A stretch of DNA of 64,000 nt, taken from contig JACKGW010000010.1 of assembly GCA_020631815.1 (NCBI GenBank), positions 1 to 64,000 of the forward strand, given 5' to 3'. Each line of letters begins with the position of its first letter. Position 1 is the first letter of the stretch. The translations under genes and the position numbers were made by a program. The notes beneath the pieces were generated by a model. It was not told the origin of the DNA. It ran no database searches and saw only the letters and a program-made list of their open reading frames with translations. The DNA comes from Planctomycetota bacterium (GTDB taxonomy: Bacteria > Planctomycetota > PLA2 > JAEUHO01). Of this stretch, positions 50,326 to 59,096 are shown piece by piece.

Positions 50326-53091
50326 CTAACCGTTCGCCATAGCCTTCAGGGCTTCGACGTCGCTGGCCAGCTTGGCAAACTCCTCGGGCGGCATGAGCTT
50401 GGCCAGGCGCTCCATGCGGGGAGCCAGGCTGGCGGCCAACGTGACGTCCTTGGCCTGGAGCGCGTCGCCCAGCGCCAAGCGCAGCTGCTTGGCCTCTTCG
50501 GCGTCATCCACGGCCTCGGCCGCAAGGCCGGCGGCCTGCAAGCGCAGCGAGGCTCGGTCGCGGGCACGCGCCGCCGCGGCCGTCGCGGGGATGGCCTCTT
50601 CGGCCTCGAGGGCTTCCTTCAGCAGCGCCAGACGGCGCTCGAGCTCGGGCGCGGGCTCGGCCTGCGTCATCTGCACGGCGAGGTCCGACGTCAGCGCCCA
50701 CGTGGCGGCACCGCGGTCCCCGCCCAGGGCGCGGAGCAGGCCCAGGCGGGCTTCGTCCGTGGTCTCCAGCCCGCGCACGAAGGTGACCACTTCGGCGTCA
50801 CGACCCGCCCTCTGCTCCTCGGGCACGCCCGTGCGGAACGCCTTGAGCGAGCTGGCGGCCCAGCCGAGCCACGTCGCGGAGACCTCGCCCGCGCTGCCGG
50901 CGCGGGCGAAGAGGGCCGCGCAGACGTCCAGACGGCCCAGCTTGGAGGCCAAGTCGCCAGCCGCGGCGAGCAGCTCGGTAGCCTCGTCGCCCGTCGCGGC
51001 GAGCAAGTGGATCACGCCCTGCGCCAACGCATCGCGCTGGCTCGCGTCCAGCTGCGCCAGCCCTTCGGAGAAGACCCCCACCACGGGCAGGCGCACCGCC
51101 TTGGCGAAGCCGGTCTCGTCCGGGGCACGCAGCACCTGCAGGAGCTGGTCGGCGGCGGGCTTTCGCTCGTCAGCCTGGTCGGTCAAGCGGACGCGGCGAC
51201 CCAGCAGGTCGACGGCGAGCGCGGCCTCCTCACCGCGCCCCGTAGCCTCGTCTGCGGGCGGCGTGAGCACTGCGGCTGCCAGCGCAGGGCTGCTGCGCGA
51301 GGCGGGGTAGGCATCGAGACTGCGCAGGGCTGCGCTGCGGACGGCGTGCTCGGGATCGGGCAGGGGAATCGCCGGCAGGCCGCTGCCGTCACCGCCCGCG
51401 GGCGGCCCGAGCACCAGCGCCCGAAGCAGCTGGAACGAGCGGTCGACCTGCGCGCCCTTGGTGATCCCCTCACGCCCCAGCGCCGTAGCCACGGCCACGC
51501 GGACGGGCGCCTCGGCGCCGGGCAGCAGGGCCTCCAGGTTGCTGACGTCGACGCCTTGGAAGCGGGGCAGGACCTCGATGGCGAACGTGAGCAGCCCGCG
51601 CGTCTCCGTGCGCCGGCCCTCGTCGCCCTGTGCGGCCTCGTGGGCCTTGCGGGCGGCGGCCACCATGTCCAAGCCATGCTTGAGCCCGCCGAAGGTCGGG
51701 ACCAAGTCGATCAGCTTGCGCCGCAGCGCGTTCGTGTCGGGCGCGGCGCGCTTGGCGAAGCGCTGGACGAGCGCGTCTGCCAGCTGCGGCCACGACCCCG
51801 CCTCGGCGCCGCCGTTCTCCGGAGCGCTGGGCTTGAGCGTGGCGACCAGTCCGAGGATGCGCTCGATCGCCGGGGGATCGACGACGTTGAGGACGGCGGA
51901 GGCGAAGGCCTTGTCCCAGGACCTCTCCAGGTCCTTGCCCATGGGCGACGGGCTGTTCGCAACGAGCTTCTTCGCGCGGTCTGCCGCCAGCCGCTGCAGC
52001 ACCTCGTGCCGCGGAAGCGCCGCCGTGGAGGCGCTCCAGAACGGCTGGAGCCCCTCGGGGCTGCCCGCCTTGTTGATGAGCTCGGTCGCCCACCCGACAG
52101 CCAGCTCCCACGTATCGTCCGGCAGGCAGCCGGCCGAAGGACGCTCCGAGGCCTGCCACGCCGCCATGGCGCGCAGGTCGCGGTCGAGCTGCAGGCGCTC
52201 GGCGTCGCTCCAACCGTCCCAGCCCTTGAACGTGTCCAGGCGTCGCATGAGGTCGGCGGTGGCGCCGTCGCCCCCGAAGAACGCGCCCACGGACTCGGCG
52301 TCCGGGAACGGCACGTCGAGGAGGCGCGCGAAGGCCTCCTGCCAGACGGCCGGATCGGGCATCGGGCCCACGGGCGTCCGCCAGCGTCGCGCGAGCAACG
52401 CGACCACGTCCGGGACGCGGCTGCCTCCGACACCCTGGCCCTCGCGCGCGAGGGAGCGCACGGCGCTCTCCACCTCTTCGCGCGTGGCCGCTGCGTCCTC
52501 GAGCCGCTGCCTCGCGATCTCGAGCAGCTGGTCGTGGCCGGGTCGGCTGCCGTCCGTGGGATCCGTCAGCAGCTCTGCTTCCAGCCGCTCGGCCACGAGG
52601 TCGTCGCTGCCCACCAACGCGAGGACGCGCGTGTCCAGGTCACGACGCAGGGTGGCCCCGACGCGCTCGTCCCCGGGCAAGTCCTCGAGCACGTGCCGCA
52701 CGAGGTACGCGGCCAGCTCGGCCATGCGCGGCGGGCGGTCGGGCAGCTTGGCCTCGTCCAGGAGGCCGAGCACCACCGACCGGTAGAGCGTGGGACGATC
52801 GTCGGCGCTGCTCTGCATGAGCGCACGGAGCGCGCCTTCCCACTGGCCACGCGACGTGGCGGTCTTGAACGACTCGCGGATGCGGTCGCCGACCTCCGCC
52901 ACCTCGTCCGGCGCCGCGAGGGCGGCTCGCGTGGTGAAGCGGCCCGCGTCCGGCAGCAGCCCGCCCGCCAGGAGGATCGCGCTGGAGAGCACGACCCGAC
53001 GGAGCCCGAAGGAGCGTGACTCCTCGGCCCTCCGAGCGTTGCGGACGGGCTTGGACGGGGACGTCACGGGCGGCGGGTTCCTCATGGCCAT
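50326..53091 (-). CDS. Large secreted helical-repeat protein
   Basis: 921 residues from the ATG at 53091 (a second ATG two codons later is equally possible). The N-terminus has a basic, twin-arginine-like stretch (RRAEESRSFGLRRVVLSS) and a hydrophobic segment near 35-50 (AILLAGGLL), so it is exported or anchored. The rest is helical with alanine/leucine-rich repeats of HEAT type in the middle (LEALLPGAEAPVRVAVATALG, HAVRSAALRSLD). No enzyme motif was seen. It closes the long minus-strand run that starts at eno. Confidence 0.78.
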   Translation of the reverse strand: MAMRNPPPVTSPSKPVRNARRAEESRSFGLRRVVLSSAILLAGGLLPDAGRFTTRAALAAPDEVAEVGDRIRESFKTATSRGQWEGALRALMQSSADDRPTLYRSVVLGLLDEAKLPDRPPRMAELAAYLVRHVLEDLPGDERVGATLRRDLDTRVLALVGSDDLVAERLEAELLTDPTDGSRPGHDQLLEIARQRLEDAAATREEVESAVRSLAREGQGVGGSRVPDVVALLARRWRTPVGPMPDPAVWQEAFARLLDVPFPDAESVGAFFGGDGATADLMRRLDTFKGWDGWSDAERLQLDRDLRAMAAWQASERPSAGCLPDDTWELAVGWATELINKAGSPEGLQPFWSASTAALPRHEVLQRLAADRAKKLVANSPSPMGKDLERSWDKAFASAVLNVVDPPAIERILGLVATLKPSAPENGGAEAGSWPQLADALVQRFAKRAAPDTNALRRKLIDLVPTFGGLKHGLDMVAAARKAHEAAQGDEGRRTETRGLLTFAIEVLPRFQGVDVSNLEALLPGAEAPVRVAVATALGREGITKGAQVDRSFQLLRALVLGPPAGGDGSGLPAIPLPDPEHAVRSAALRSLDAYPASRSSPALAAAVLTPPADEATGRGEEAALAVDLLGRRVRLTDQADERKPAADQLLQVLRAPDETGFAKAVRLPVVGVFSEGLAQLDASQRDALAQGVIHLLAATGDEATELLAAAGDLASKLGRLDVCAALFARAGSAGEVSATWLGWAASSLKAFRTGVPEEQRAGRDAEVVTFVRGLETTDEARLGLLRALGGDRGAATWALTSDLAVQMTQAEPAPELERRLALLKEALEAEEAIPATAAAARARDRASLRLQAAGLAAEAVDDAEEAKQLRLALGDALQAKDVTLAASLAPRMERLAKLMPPEEFAKLASDVEALKAMANG

Positions 53092-53137
53092 CCCGGAGGA
53101 TGTAGGCAGCCGGAGTCTACGAATCCCCCAGGCACCG

Positions 53138-55123
53138 TCAAGGCGAGTGGATCGGTCCGAGCGCGCGTCCACTCCACGCAACGCGACGCACGGCGGCCAC
53201 GACGTCCCCCACCGCTCCGGAGGCCTCGACGGTGGCATCGGCGACGGTGGCCAAGAGGCCTTCGCGGGGCAGCTCGCGGGCCTTCGCATCGTCCACGTCC
53301 GAGGCGGCGCCAGCGGCCAGGGGGCGCCGCGTGATCGCGTCGTTGCGCATGCGCTCCAGCCGCAGGTCCCGGGGCGCCACGAGGGCAACGACGAAGGCCT
53401 TGCCCGCAAGGTGGCCTACGACGCCCGGTGCGATCACGGTCCCCCCGCCCGCGGCCACGACGACCCCGGGTCGAGCGAGTGCACGCACCAAGAGCTCCGC
53501 TTCGACCTGGCGGAAGGCCTCGTCGCCGAGCCCCTCCAGGACGTCGCCCACCGCGCGGCCCGCCAAGCGCTCGATCTCCTCGTCCAGGTCCACGAACGGC
53601 CGCCCCAGCGCACGCGCCACCGCGCGGCCGATCGTGGTCTTGCCCGCGCCACGATGGCCGACGAGCACGAGCGGCTTGGGTGGGTCCAACGCCAGCTCGA
53701 GCGCGAGGCGCCGCGAGGCCAGCACGGCGGGCGCCGGGCGCGTCGGCTCGCCGAGGAAGTACTGCGCTTGTCCCAGTGCCTGCTCGAGCAGCAGCTGGCG
53801 TCCGTCCACGTAGCGCGCGGCCCCGTCTGCCTCCGCGGCGCGTGCGACGCCCGTCAGCACGCCGCGACGCAGGTACGGGCCGTCCAGCACGAGGCGCCCG
53901 CCAAGATCGCCGGACGCGAGCCCCACCGGTCGCGCTTCGGCGGCGGCAGTTGCATGGACGTACACGCTCTCGTCGTCGGCGGGCTTCACGGCGCTCGTGA
54001 CGCGGACGCCCTCGAAGCGTGCCGCCAAGGGCCGCGCCCGGTCGGGATCCCGTGCGACGAGCCGTGGCCGGTAGCCGCGGGCCGTCAAGGCTTCCAGCGC
54101 CGCGGCGGCGTAGCCCCCGGCGCCATGCACGATCGCGCCGTCGCGACCCGCGGTCGCCGGCGGCAGGAACGCTGCCAGCGCCTCGACGTCCGTGTTGTGG
54201 GCCGCCCAGCCGCTGGGCGTGCGCACGAGCGTGTTTGCCGCGCCCACACGGCGCACCACCGCGTCGGCGTCCGTCGCGCGCAAGGCGGCCGCCGATTTCC
54301 ACGGGGCCGTCACGCTGAAGCCCTGCACGTCGAGGTCGAGCGCCGCGTCGAGGGGCACGTCGGGCAGGGCGACGTACCAGGCGTCGACGCCGGCTTGGCG
54401 GAACACGGCGTCATGCAGCGCGGGGGACGGCGAGCGGGCGGGCGGGTGGCCGAGGAGCGCGAAGCGACGCGACTGCGGGCCCACCTCCCCCACACGCCCC
54501 TCCGCCAGCATGTCGAGCAAGCGCGGTTGGCCCGGGACCACGCGGGCTTCCGCAGCGGCGCCGAACAACCAGCCCGTCGCGCACAGACCCTCGCGCAGCG
54601 CACCGAGCGGACCGTAGGGGACCGGCGTCGCGCGGGCCGCCTGTGCGTCGGCAGCGAGCGCCACGAGGTCGCTCTCCGTGCCGCACGCGCGGGCGAGCTT
54701 GCGGGCCGATGCGTCGCCCACGCCGAGCGCGTGGCCATCGTGCGCCGAGGCGAGCACGCGCACGTCCGACGGTCGCTCCGCCACGAGGGGCAGGACCTCG
54801 GCCTCCGCATCGAGCCACGCGGCACCGGCCCGCGCCGCCTCGAGCAAGCGCGCGGCGGCTTCGGCCGGTGTCCCCGTGTACGAGCCACCCTGCGCCGCGG
54901 AGCGGATCGTGGCCAGCACGGGCCGCCCGGCGCTTCGTACCCACTCGCGGAGGTCGCCCTGCGAGCCGGCCAGCCCCAGGAGGTCCAAGCGCAGCTCGAC
55001 GACATCCGCTTCCGGCGCGAAGCCCTCGAGGTCGCGCGGCGCGTGCACGGCGGGCGGCGCGGCGACGGCGACGTGCAGGCGCGCGGCATGCGCACCGCCC
55101 AGCACGTCACGCACGGTCCTCAT
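53138..55123 (-). CDS. AroD-AroE-AroK trifunctional fusion of the shikimate pathway, AroD part degenerate
   Basis: 661 residues in three parts. Residues 1-212 resemble type I 3-dehydroquinate dehydratase: VVELRLD (E43, R45), R74 in ATIRSAAQGG, H128 in ASAHDG, R177, and PGQ at 197-199. But the Schiff-base lysine position (SDLVALA, residue 155) is alanine and the usual Glu of R..EGG is Q78. Residues about 219-470 are shikimate dehydrogenase (SPSPALHD, VTAPWK with K276, AANTLV, HNTD with D312, GAGG). Residues about 483-661 are shikimate kinase (Walker A GHRGAGKTT at 489-497, DLDEEIE, AAGGGTV, RRPL). The ATG shares ATGA with ispE. Cytoplasmic. Confidence 0.9.
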   Translation of the reverse strand: MRTVRDVLGGAHAARLHVAVAAPPAVHAPRDLEGFAPEADVVELRLDLLGLAGSQGDLREWVRSAGRPVLATIRSAAQGGSYTGTPAEAAARLLEAARAGAAWLDAEAEVLPLVAERPSDVRVLASAHDGHALGVGDASARKLARACGTESDLVALAADAQAARATPVPYGPLGALREGLCATGWLFGAAAEARVVPGQPRLLDMLAEGRVGEVGPQSRRFALLGHPPARSPSPALHDAVFRQAGVDAWYVALPDVPLDAALDLDVQGFSVTAPWKSAAALRATDADAVVRRVGAANTLVRTPSGWAAHNTDVEALAAFLPPATAGRDGAIVHGAGGYAAAALEALTARGYRPRLVARDPDRARPLAARFEGVRVTSAVKPADDESVYVHATAAAEARPVGLASGDLGGRLVLDGPYLRRGVLTGVARAAEADGAARYVDGRQLLLEQALGQAQYFLGEPTRPAPAVLASRRLALELALDPPKPLVLVGHRGAGKTTIGRAVARALGRPFVDLDEEIERLAGRAVGDVLEGLGDEAFRQVEAELLVRALARPGVVVAAGGGTVIAPGVVGHLAGKAFVVALVAPRDLRLERMRNDAITRRPLAAGAASDVDDAKARELPREGLLATVADATVEASGAVGDVVAAVRRVAWSGRALGPIHSP

Positions 55124-56040
55124 CCGCGCACCAGCAGCACGCGCGCCGGCAGGCCCTGGAGAGCGTCAAGCACGGCCTGCTCATCGCCGACGTCGGGCAC
55201 GTCGTAGAGCGTCGAGCCGCTCCCCGAGAGCATCGGCGGCCGGCCCAAGCGCACCTCCACCTCGCGTGCGAGGTCCTTGAGCCGCGGCTCGACCCGCAAG
55301 GCCGCGAAGGCGAGGTCGTTGCCGTGCGCCTCGCGCCAGGCCGCAGGCGAGCCCGAGGCCAGGGCTGCGACCGCCGCGGGGATCGCCGAGGCAGGTACGT
55401 TGCGAACGCGCTCGGCGCAGCGGGCGTAGACCGCGGCCGTCGAGCAACCGAACGGCGGCAGCACCAGCACGACCGACGGCACGGGCGGCGAGGGCAGGAC
55501 CTCCACCTGCTCGCCGCGACCACGGACCACCGCCGCGCCGCCCTGGAGCAGGAAGGGGATGTCGCTGCCCAGGCTGGCGGCGATCTCGCCCTGCTCGGCC
55601 GGCGGGACGTGGAGCGCCTCGCCCAGCAGCGCGATCACGGCCGCGGCGTCGCTGCTCCCGCCACCGAGACCCGCGCCCGGCGGCACGCGCTTCACGAGGT
55701 CGATGTCCACGTCGAGGGCTGGCCGCTCTGCAACGTGGCCCAGCACGGCGCGCGCCGCGCGCACGGCGAGGTTGGTGTCGTCGCGAGGGACACCCTGGGT
55801 CTCCCCCTGCTGCTGCAAGCGCAGGCGGTCGGCGGCGCCCGCCGCCACGCGGAGCCCGACGTCGTCGCCCCACGGCAGGGTCACCATGACCGACTCGATC
55901 TCGTGGAAGCCCTCCGCGCGGCGGCCAAGAACCCGCAGCGCGAGATTGAGCTTGGCGGGCGCGAGCCGCGCGCCGACGAACTGCGCAGGGTCGCCGCCGG
56001 GACCGCCTACCCGTCGCTCGGGCCGCGGCGCGGAGGTCAC
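55120..56040 (-). CDS. ispE: 4-diphosphocytidyl-2-C-methyl-D-erythritol kinase
   Basis: 306 residues from a GTG at 56040 that overlaps the panD stop as GTGA. GHMP-kinase motifs are LAPAKLNLALRV near the start, PPGAGLGGGSSDAAA (ATP loop) near 125 and MLSGSGSTLYDV near 270. It phosphorylates CDP-ME in the non-mevalonate isoprenoid pathway. Length is normal. It is translationally coupled on both sides, to panD and to the aro fusion, though the three pathways are unrelated. Confidence 0.95.
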   Translation of the reverse strand: MTSAPRPERRVGGPGGDPAQFVGARLAPAKLNLALRVLGRRAEGFHEIESVMVTLPWGDDVGLRVAAGAADRLRLQQQGETQGVPRDDTNLAVRAARAVLGHVAERPALDVDIDLVKRVPPGAGLGGGSSDAAAVIALLGEALHVPPAEQGEIAASLGSDIPFLLQGGAAVVRGRGEQVEVLPSPPVPSVVLVLPPFGCSTAAVYARCAERVRNVPASAIPAAVAALASGSPAAWREAHGNDLAFAALRVEPRLKDLAREVEVRLGRPPMLSGSGSTLYDVPDVGDEQAVLDALQGLPARVLLVRG

Positions 56041-56423
56041 GTCGCGCGCTGCGCCAAGGACTCGGGCCGCGCGGGGCGGTTGGCCTCGTCCACGAAGACG
56101 ACGCGCGGCTTGTGCTCGCGGGCCTCGCTCTCTTCCATCCAGCCGAAGGTGCAGATCAGGACCCGGTCGCCGATGTGGCAGCTGCGGGCCGTGCCGCCGT
56201 TCATGCCGATGACGCCGGACCCGGCGCGGCCCTCGAGCGCGTAGCTCTCGAGCCGTGCGCCACTCTCGAGGTTGATCACCAGGACCTTCTCGGACGGCAG
56301 GATGCCCGCCGCCTGCAGCAGGTCCGCGTCGATCGTGACGCTGCCGATGTAGTTCAGGTCCGTCTGCGTGACGCGGACCCGATGGAGCTTTCCGAGGAGC
56401 ATCTGGCGGAGCATCCGGGCCAT
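56037..56423 (-). CDS. panD: Aspartate 1-decarboxylase
   Basis: 128 residues. The pro-enzyme cleavage site is the G-S pair in YIGSVTID (residues about 26-27), where the serine becomes the pyruvoyl group; other family blocks are VLVINLESG, RLESYAL and NGGTARSCHIGDRVLI. It makes beta-alanine, the co-substrate of PanC, whose gene (in the FolK-PanC fusion) is two genes upstream on the same strand. Confidence 0.96.
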   Translation of the reverse strand: MARMLRQMLLGKLHRVRVTQTDLNYIGSVTIDADLLQAAGILPSEKVLVINLESGARLESYALEGRAGSGVIGMNGGTARSCHIGDRVLICTFGWMEESEAREHKPRVVFVDEANRPARPESLAQRAT

Positions 56424-56504
56424 GGTACGAGCCCCACCGCGGGCGACGAACGCGGGCGGAGGGTGTCCTCGGCGTGCCCTCCGGCGGACCGCCCCGGCGG
56501 CACC

Positions 56505-59096
56505 TCAGCGGGTCGCCGTCTCCTGCCGCAGCCACTCCCGCCAGGCCCGGATGGCGTCGGCGCGCTCCGCAGGCGGACCCTCCGCATCGAAGCCCATCCG
56601 CGTGGCCGTCTGCTCGAACAGCATGTCGCCAGCGACCCGCCGCACCGACGCCTCGGGATCGGCAAGCGCGTCGACCAGTGCCGACCGCGACCCCGCGTCC
56701 TCGCGTCCGCGCAGCGCCAGCCCGCAGGCAGCACGCACGGAGGCGTCGAGGTCCGCGCCGCGCCCGCGGAGGCGATCGGCCAGCGCGCGGCGCGCAAACG
56801 CGTCGTCGACGTGCCCAAGCAACCGCGCGGCGGCCGCGCGCACGGCGGCGTCCGGGTCGGACTCGAGCAGCGCCACGACGCGTCGACCCAGGACGGGATC
56901 CTCCGCCAGCTGCTGGCGCAACCTCGGACGCAGGTACAGGCGCAGCACCGTGAGGCGCAGGTCGGCCGACGCATCCAGGAGGAGGCCGCGCAGCTGCGCT
57001 TCCGCCTTGGGGGTTCCGAGGTCGGCCAGCTGGAAGGCGGCACGACGCCGCGTCTCGGGGTCGTCGCTTCGCTCGAAGCCGGTGAGGTCCTCGCCGGACG
57101 CCGCGTCCTGGATCAGTCGCAGCTCCACTTGCTGTCGCGCACCGTCGAGCACGCGCATGTCGGCTTCGCCGCGGGCGTGCCGACGTGCGACGCGCAGCAC
57201 CTCGAGGGCTTCGGTGCCCCGATCTTGGCGCGCGAGGGCGAGGGCCAGCGCGACCGCGATGCGTGCGTCCTCCGGCTCGCGGTCGAACGCGCGGATCAAG
57301 TCCGCGAGAGCGGCGCCGGGCTCCGCGCCGCGCGCCGTGCCCCGGTAGAGGAGCGGTCGTGCATCGAGCGGGTCGACGGAGGCCGCGGCATCCAAGGCCC
57401 GCAGCGCGTCGTCCCGTCGTCCCGCGGCCTCGAGGGCAGCGTGGCGCACGAGGTACACGGACGCACTGGGCCCCTCGACCGCCTCCACCTCGTCCAGCGC
57501 CGCCAGCGCGGCTTCGGCGTCGCCGCGCACGGCCGCGGCCTGCGCGGCCAGGAAGGCCTCGAAGCCCAAGCGCGGCGGCGTCGCCAGGGCTTCGCGCACG
57601 GCGTCCTCGGCTTCGAGCCACCCTTCGCGCGTGGGCGCTGCCAGCGCTTGGTCGTAGCGCGCCAGCGCGCGGGCGAGGGCCGCAACCGGGGACGGGCCCG
57701 CCTGTGCCAGGAGCGCGTGCGCTCCGTCCCAGTCCGCGGCCTCGGCGCGCGCGCGCGCCGCCTCCAAGCGCGCCCCGAGCGACGCGCCTGGACGCGTACG
57801 CCACGCGGCGACCGCCGCCGCGGCCTCGCGCGGAACGACGGCCACGAAGCGCGCCTTGGCCAGCGCGTCGGGGGCCAAGACGTCCGCACGTGCGAGATCC
57901 GGCTCGTCGACCCACCACGTCCCGCTGGTGGGATCGCGTCCCAGCACGAGCACGCTACGCTCGCGGTACGTCGTGCCGACGCGATCGATGCACCACGCCA
58001 GGAACGGCGTGCCGCGGCTGGCGAGCTCGCGGGGGAACGCGGCGTCGTTTGCACCGTGCAACACGACGAGATCGTGCGAAGCCAGCCACGACGTGCCCCA
58101 GGCTGCGCGCGATGCGGTCCCGCCGTCGCGCTCCGCGGCGCGCAGGACCGTGTCCGTCGTTGCGGCCACGCCGTTGTGGCGCGCGAGACGCGCAAGCAGG
58201 AGCGCATCGTGGCGCTGCCCCACGGCGTGGGGCAGCGGCTCGCGGGCGCGCCAGGCTTGGGGCGGCGGGCCACTGCGCATCAGGGCTCGCACCATGGGGC
58301 CGACGACCGGCGCGTCGGCGTGCAAGGCAAGCAACGCTTGCGCCTTCACGCCGTCGGGCTCCAGCAGGGCCCGCTCGACGTCCAACGCAGCGGTGCCGCG
58401 AGGCAGGCGTGCAAGCCACATGCGGGCGCCGTCGGGACGCCCTGCCCGCCGCCAGGCACGCACGGCCTGTGCCCCGATCTCCGCGGCGCGCTCGGGCGCG
58501 ATCGCGAGCGCGCCCTGCACGAGCCCGTCGAAGGCCGCCACACGACCGCGCTCGGACGCCCGCTGCAGGGCGTGCTCCGCGGCGGCCGCGAGCATGGTGC
58601 GCTCCGTCTCCGGTAGCGCGACCGCGAGGAGCGTGAGCGCGACCTGGTCGGCGCGCGTACGCACTTCGACCGGTCCGAGGAGCCGCCCGATGGCGCCGCT
58701 GTCGTCGCCGCGACGCGCAAGCACCAGGGCACCCAGCCAGGCTACGGCCACGTCGCGCGTGTCGGCCTCTTGGCAGCGCACCGCCGCACAGGCGCCGCGC
58801 AGGTCGAGGTCGTGCAGGGCCGCCACGGCACGTGCCACGGGGCCGCCGGCCCCGGGCTGCGCGAGCATCGCCCGCACCTGGTCGTCGGCACCGGCGAAGG
58901 CCAGGCGCGCCAGGAGGCGGCGTCCGGACGTCGCGGGTTCCCCCGCCTCGGCCAGCGCCACGTCGAAGGCCCGCGCGTCACGGTCGACGAGGAAGCGCTG
59001 CGCGGCTTCGTCGGCCGGCGCAGCGTGCGCGACACCGGCGAAGCCCGCGAGGCCCAGGACGCAGACGGCCGCAAACAGGAGCCGACCCGCGTTCAT
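56505..59096 (-). CDS. Secreted HEAT/TPR-repeat protein with a C39-like middle region
   Basis: 863 residues. Signal peptide about 1-25 (ending VAHA). Residues about 30-250 are helical, TPR-like. Residues about 280-420 resemble a C39-like peptidase fold (GQRHDALLLARLARHNGV, later GTPFLAWCIDRVG and WWVDEPD), but the catalytic cysteine position in the first block appears to be histidine/aspartate, so activity is doubtful. Residues about 440-650 are TPR-like and 690-860 are HEAT repeats (DPDAAVRAAAARLLG, DPEASVRRVAGDML). The start overlaps the FolK-PanC stop by ATGA. Confidence 0.8.
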   Translation of the reverse strand: MNAGRLLFAAVCVLGLAGFAGVAHAAPADEAAQRFLVDRDARAFDVALAEAGEPATSGRRLLARLAFAGADDQVRAMLAQPGAGGPVARAVAALHDLDLRGACAAVRCQEADTRDVAVAWLGALVLARRGDDSGAIGRLLGPVEVRTRADQVALTLLAVALPETERTMLAAAAEHALQRASERGRVAAFDGLVQGALAIAPERAAEIGAQAVRAWRRAGRPDGARMWLARLPRGTAALDVERALLEPDGVKAQALLALHADAPVVGPMVRALMRSGPPPQAWRAREPLPHAVGQRHDALLLARLARHNGVAATTDTVLRAAERDGGTASRAAWGTSWLASHDLVVLHGANDAAFPRELASRGTPFLAWCIDRVGTTYRERSVLVLGRDPTSGTWWVDEPDLARADVLAPDALAKARFVAVVPREAAAAVAAWRTRPGASLGARLEAARARAEAADWDGAHALLAQAGPSPVAALARALARYDQALAAPTREGWLEAEDAVREALATPPRLGFEAFLAAQAAAVRGDAEAALAALDEVEAVEGPSASVYLVRHAALEAAGRRDDALRALDAAASVDPLDARPLLYRGTARGAEPGAALADLIRAFDREPEDARIAVALALALARQDRGTEALEVLRVARRHARGEADMRVLDGARQQVELRLIQDAASGEDLTGFERSDDPETRRRAAFQLADLGTPKAEAQLRGLLLDASADLRLTVLRLYLRPRLRQQLAEDPVLGRRVVALLESDPDAAVRAAAARLLGHVDDAFARRALADRLRGRGADLDASVRAACGLALRGREDAGSRSALVDALADPEASVRRVAGDMLFEQTATRMGFDAEGPPAERADAIRAWREWLRQETATR

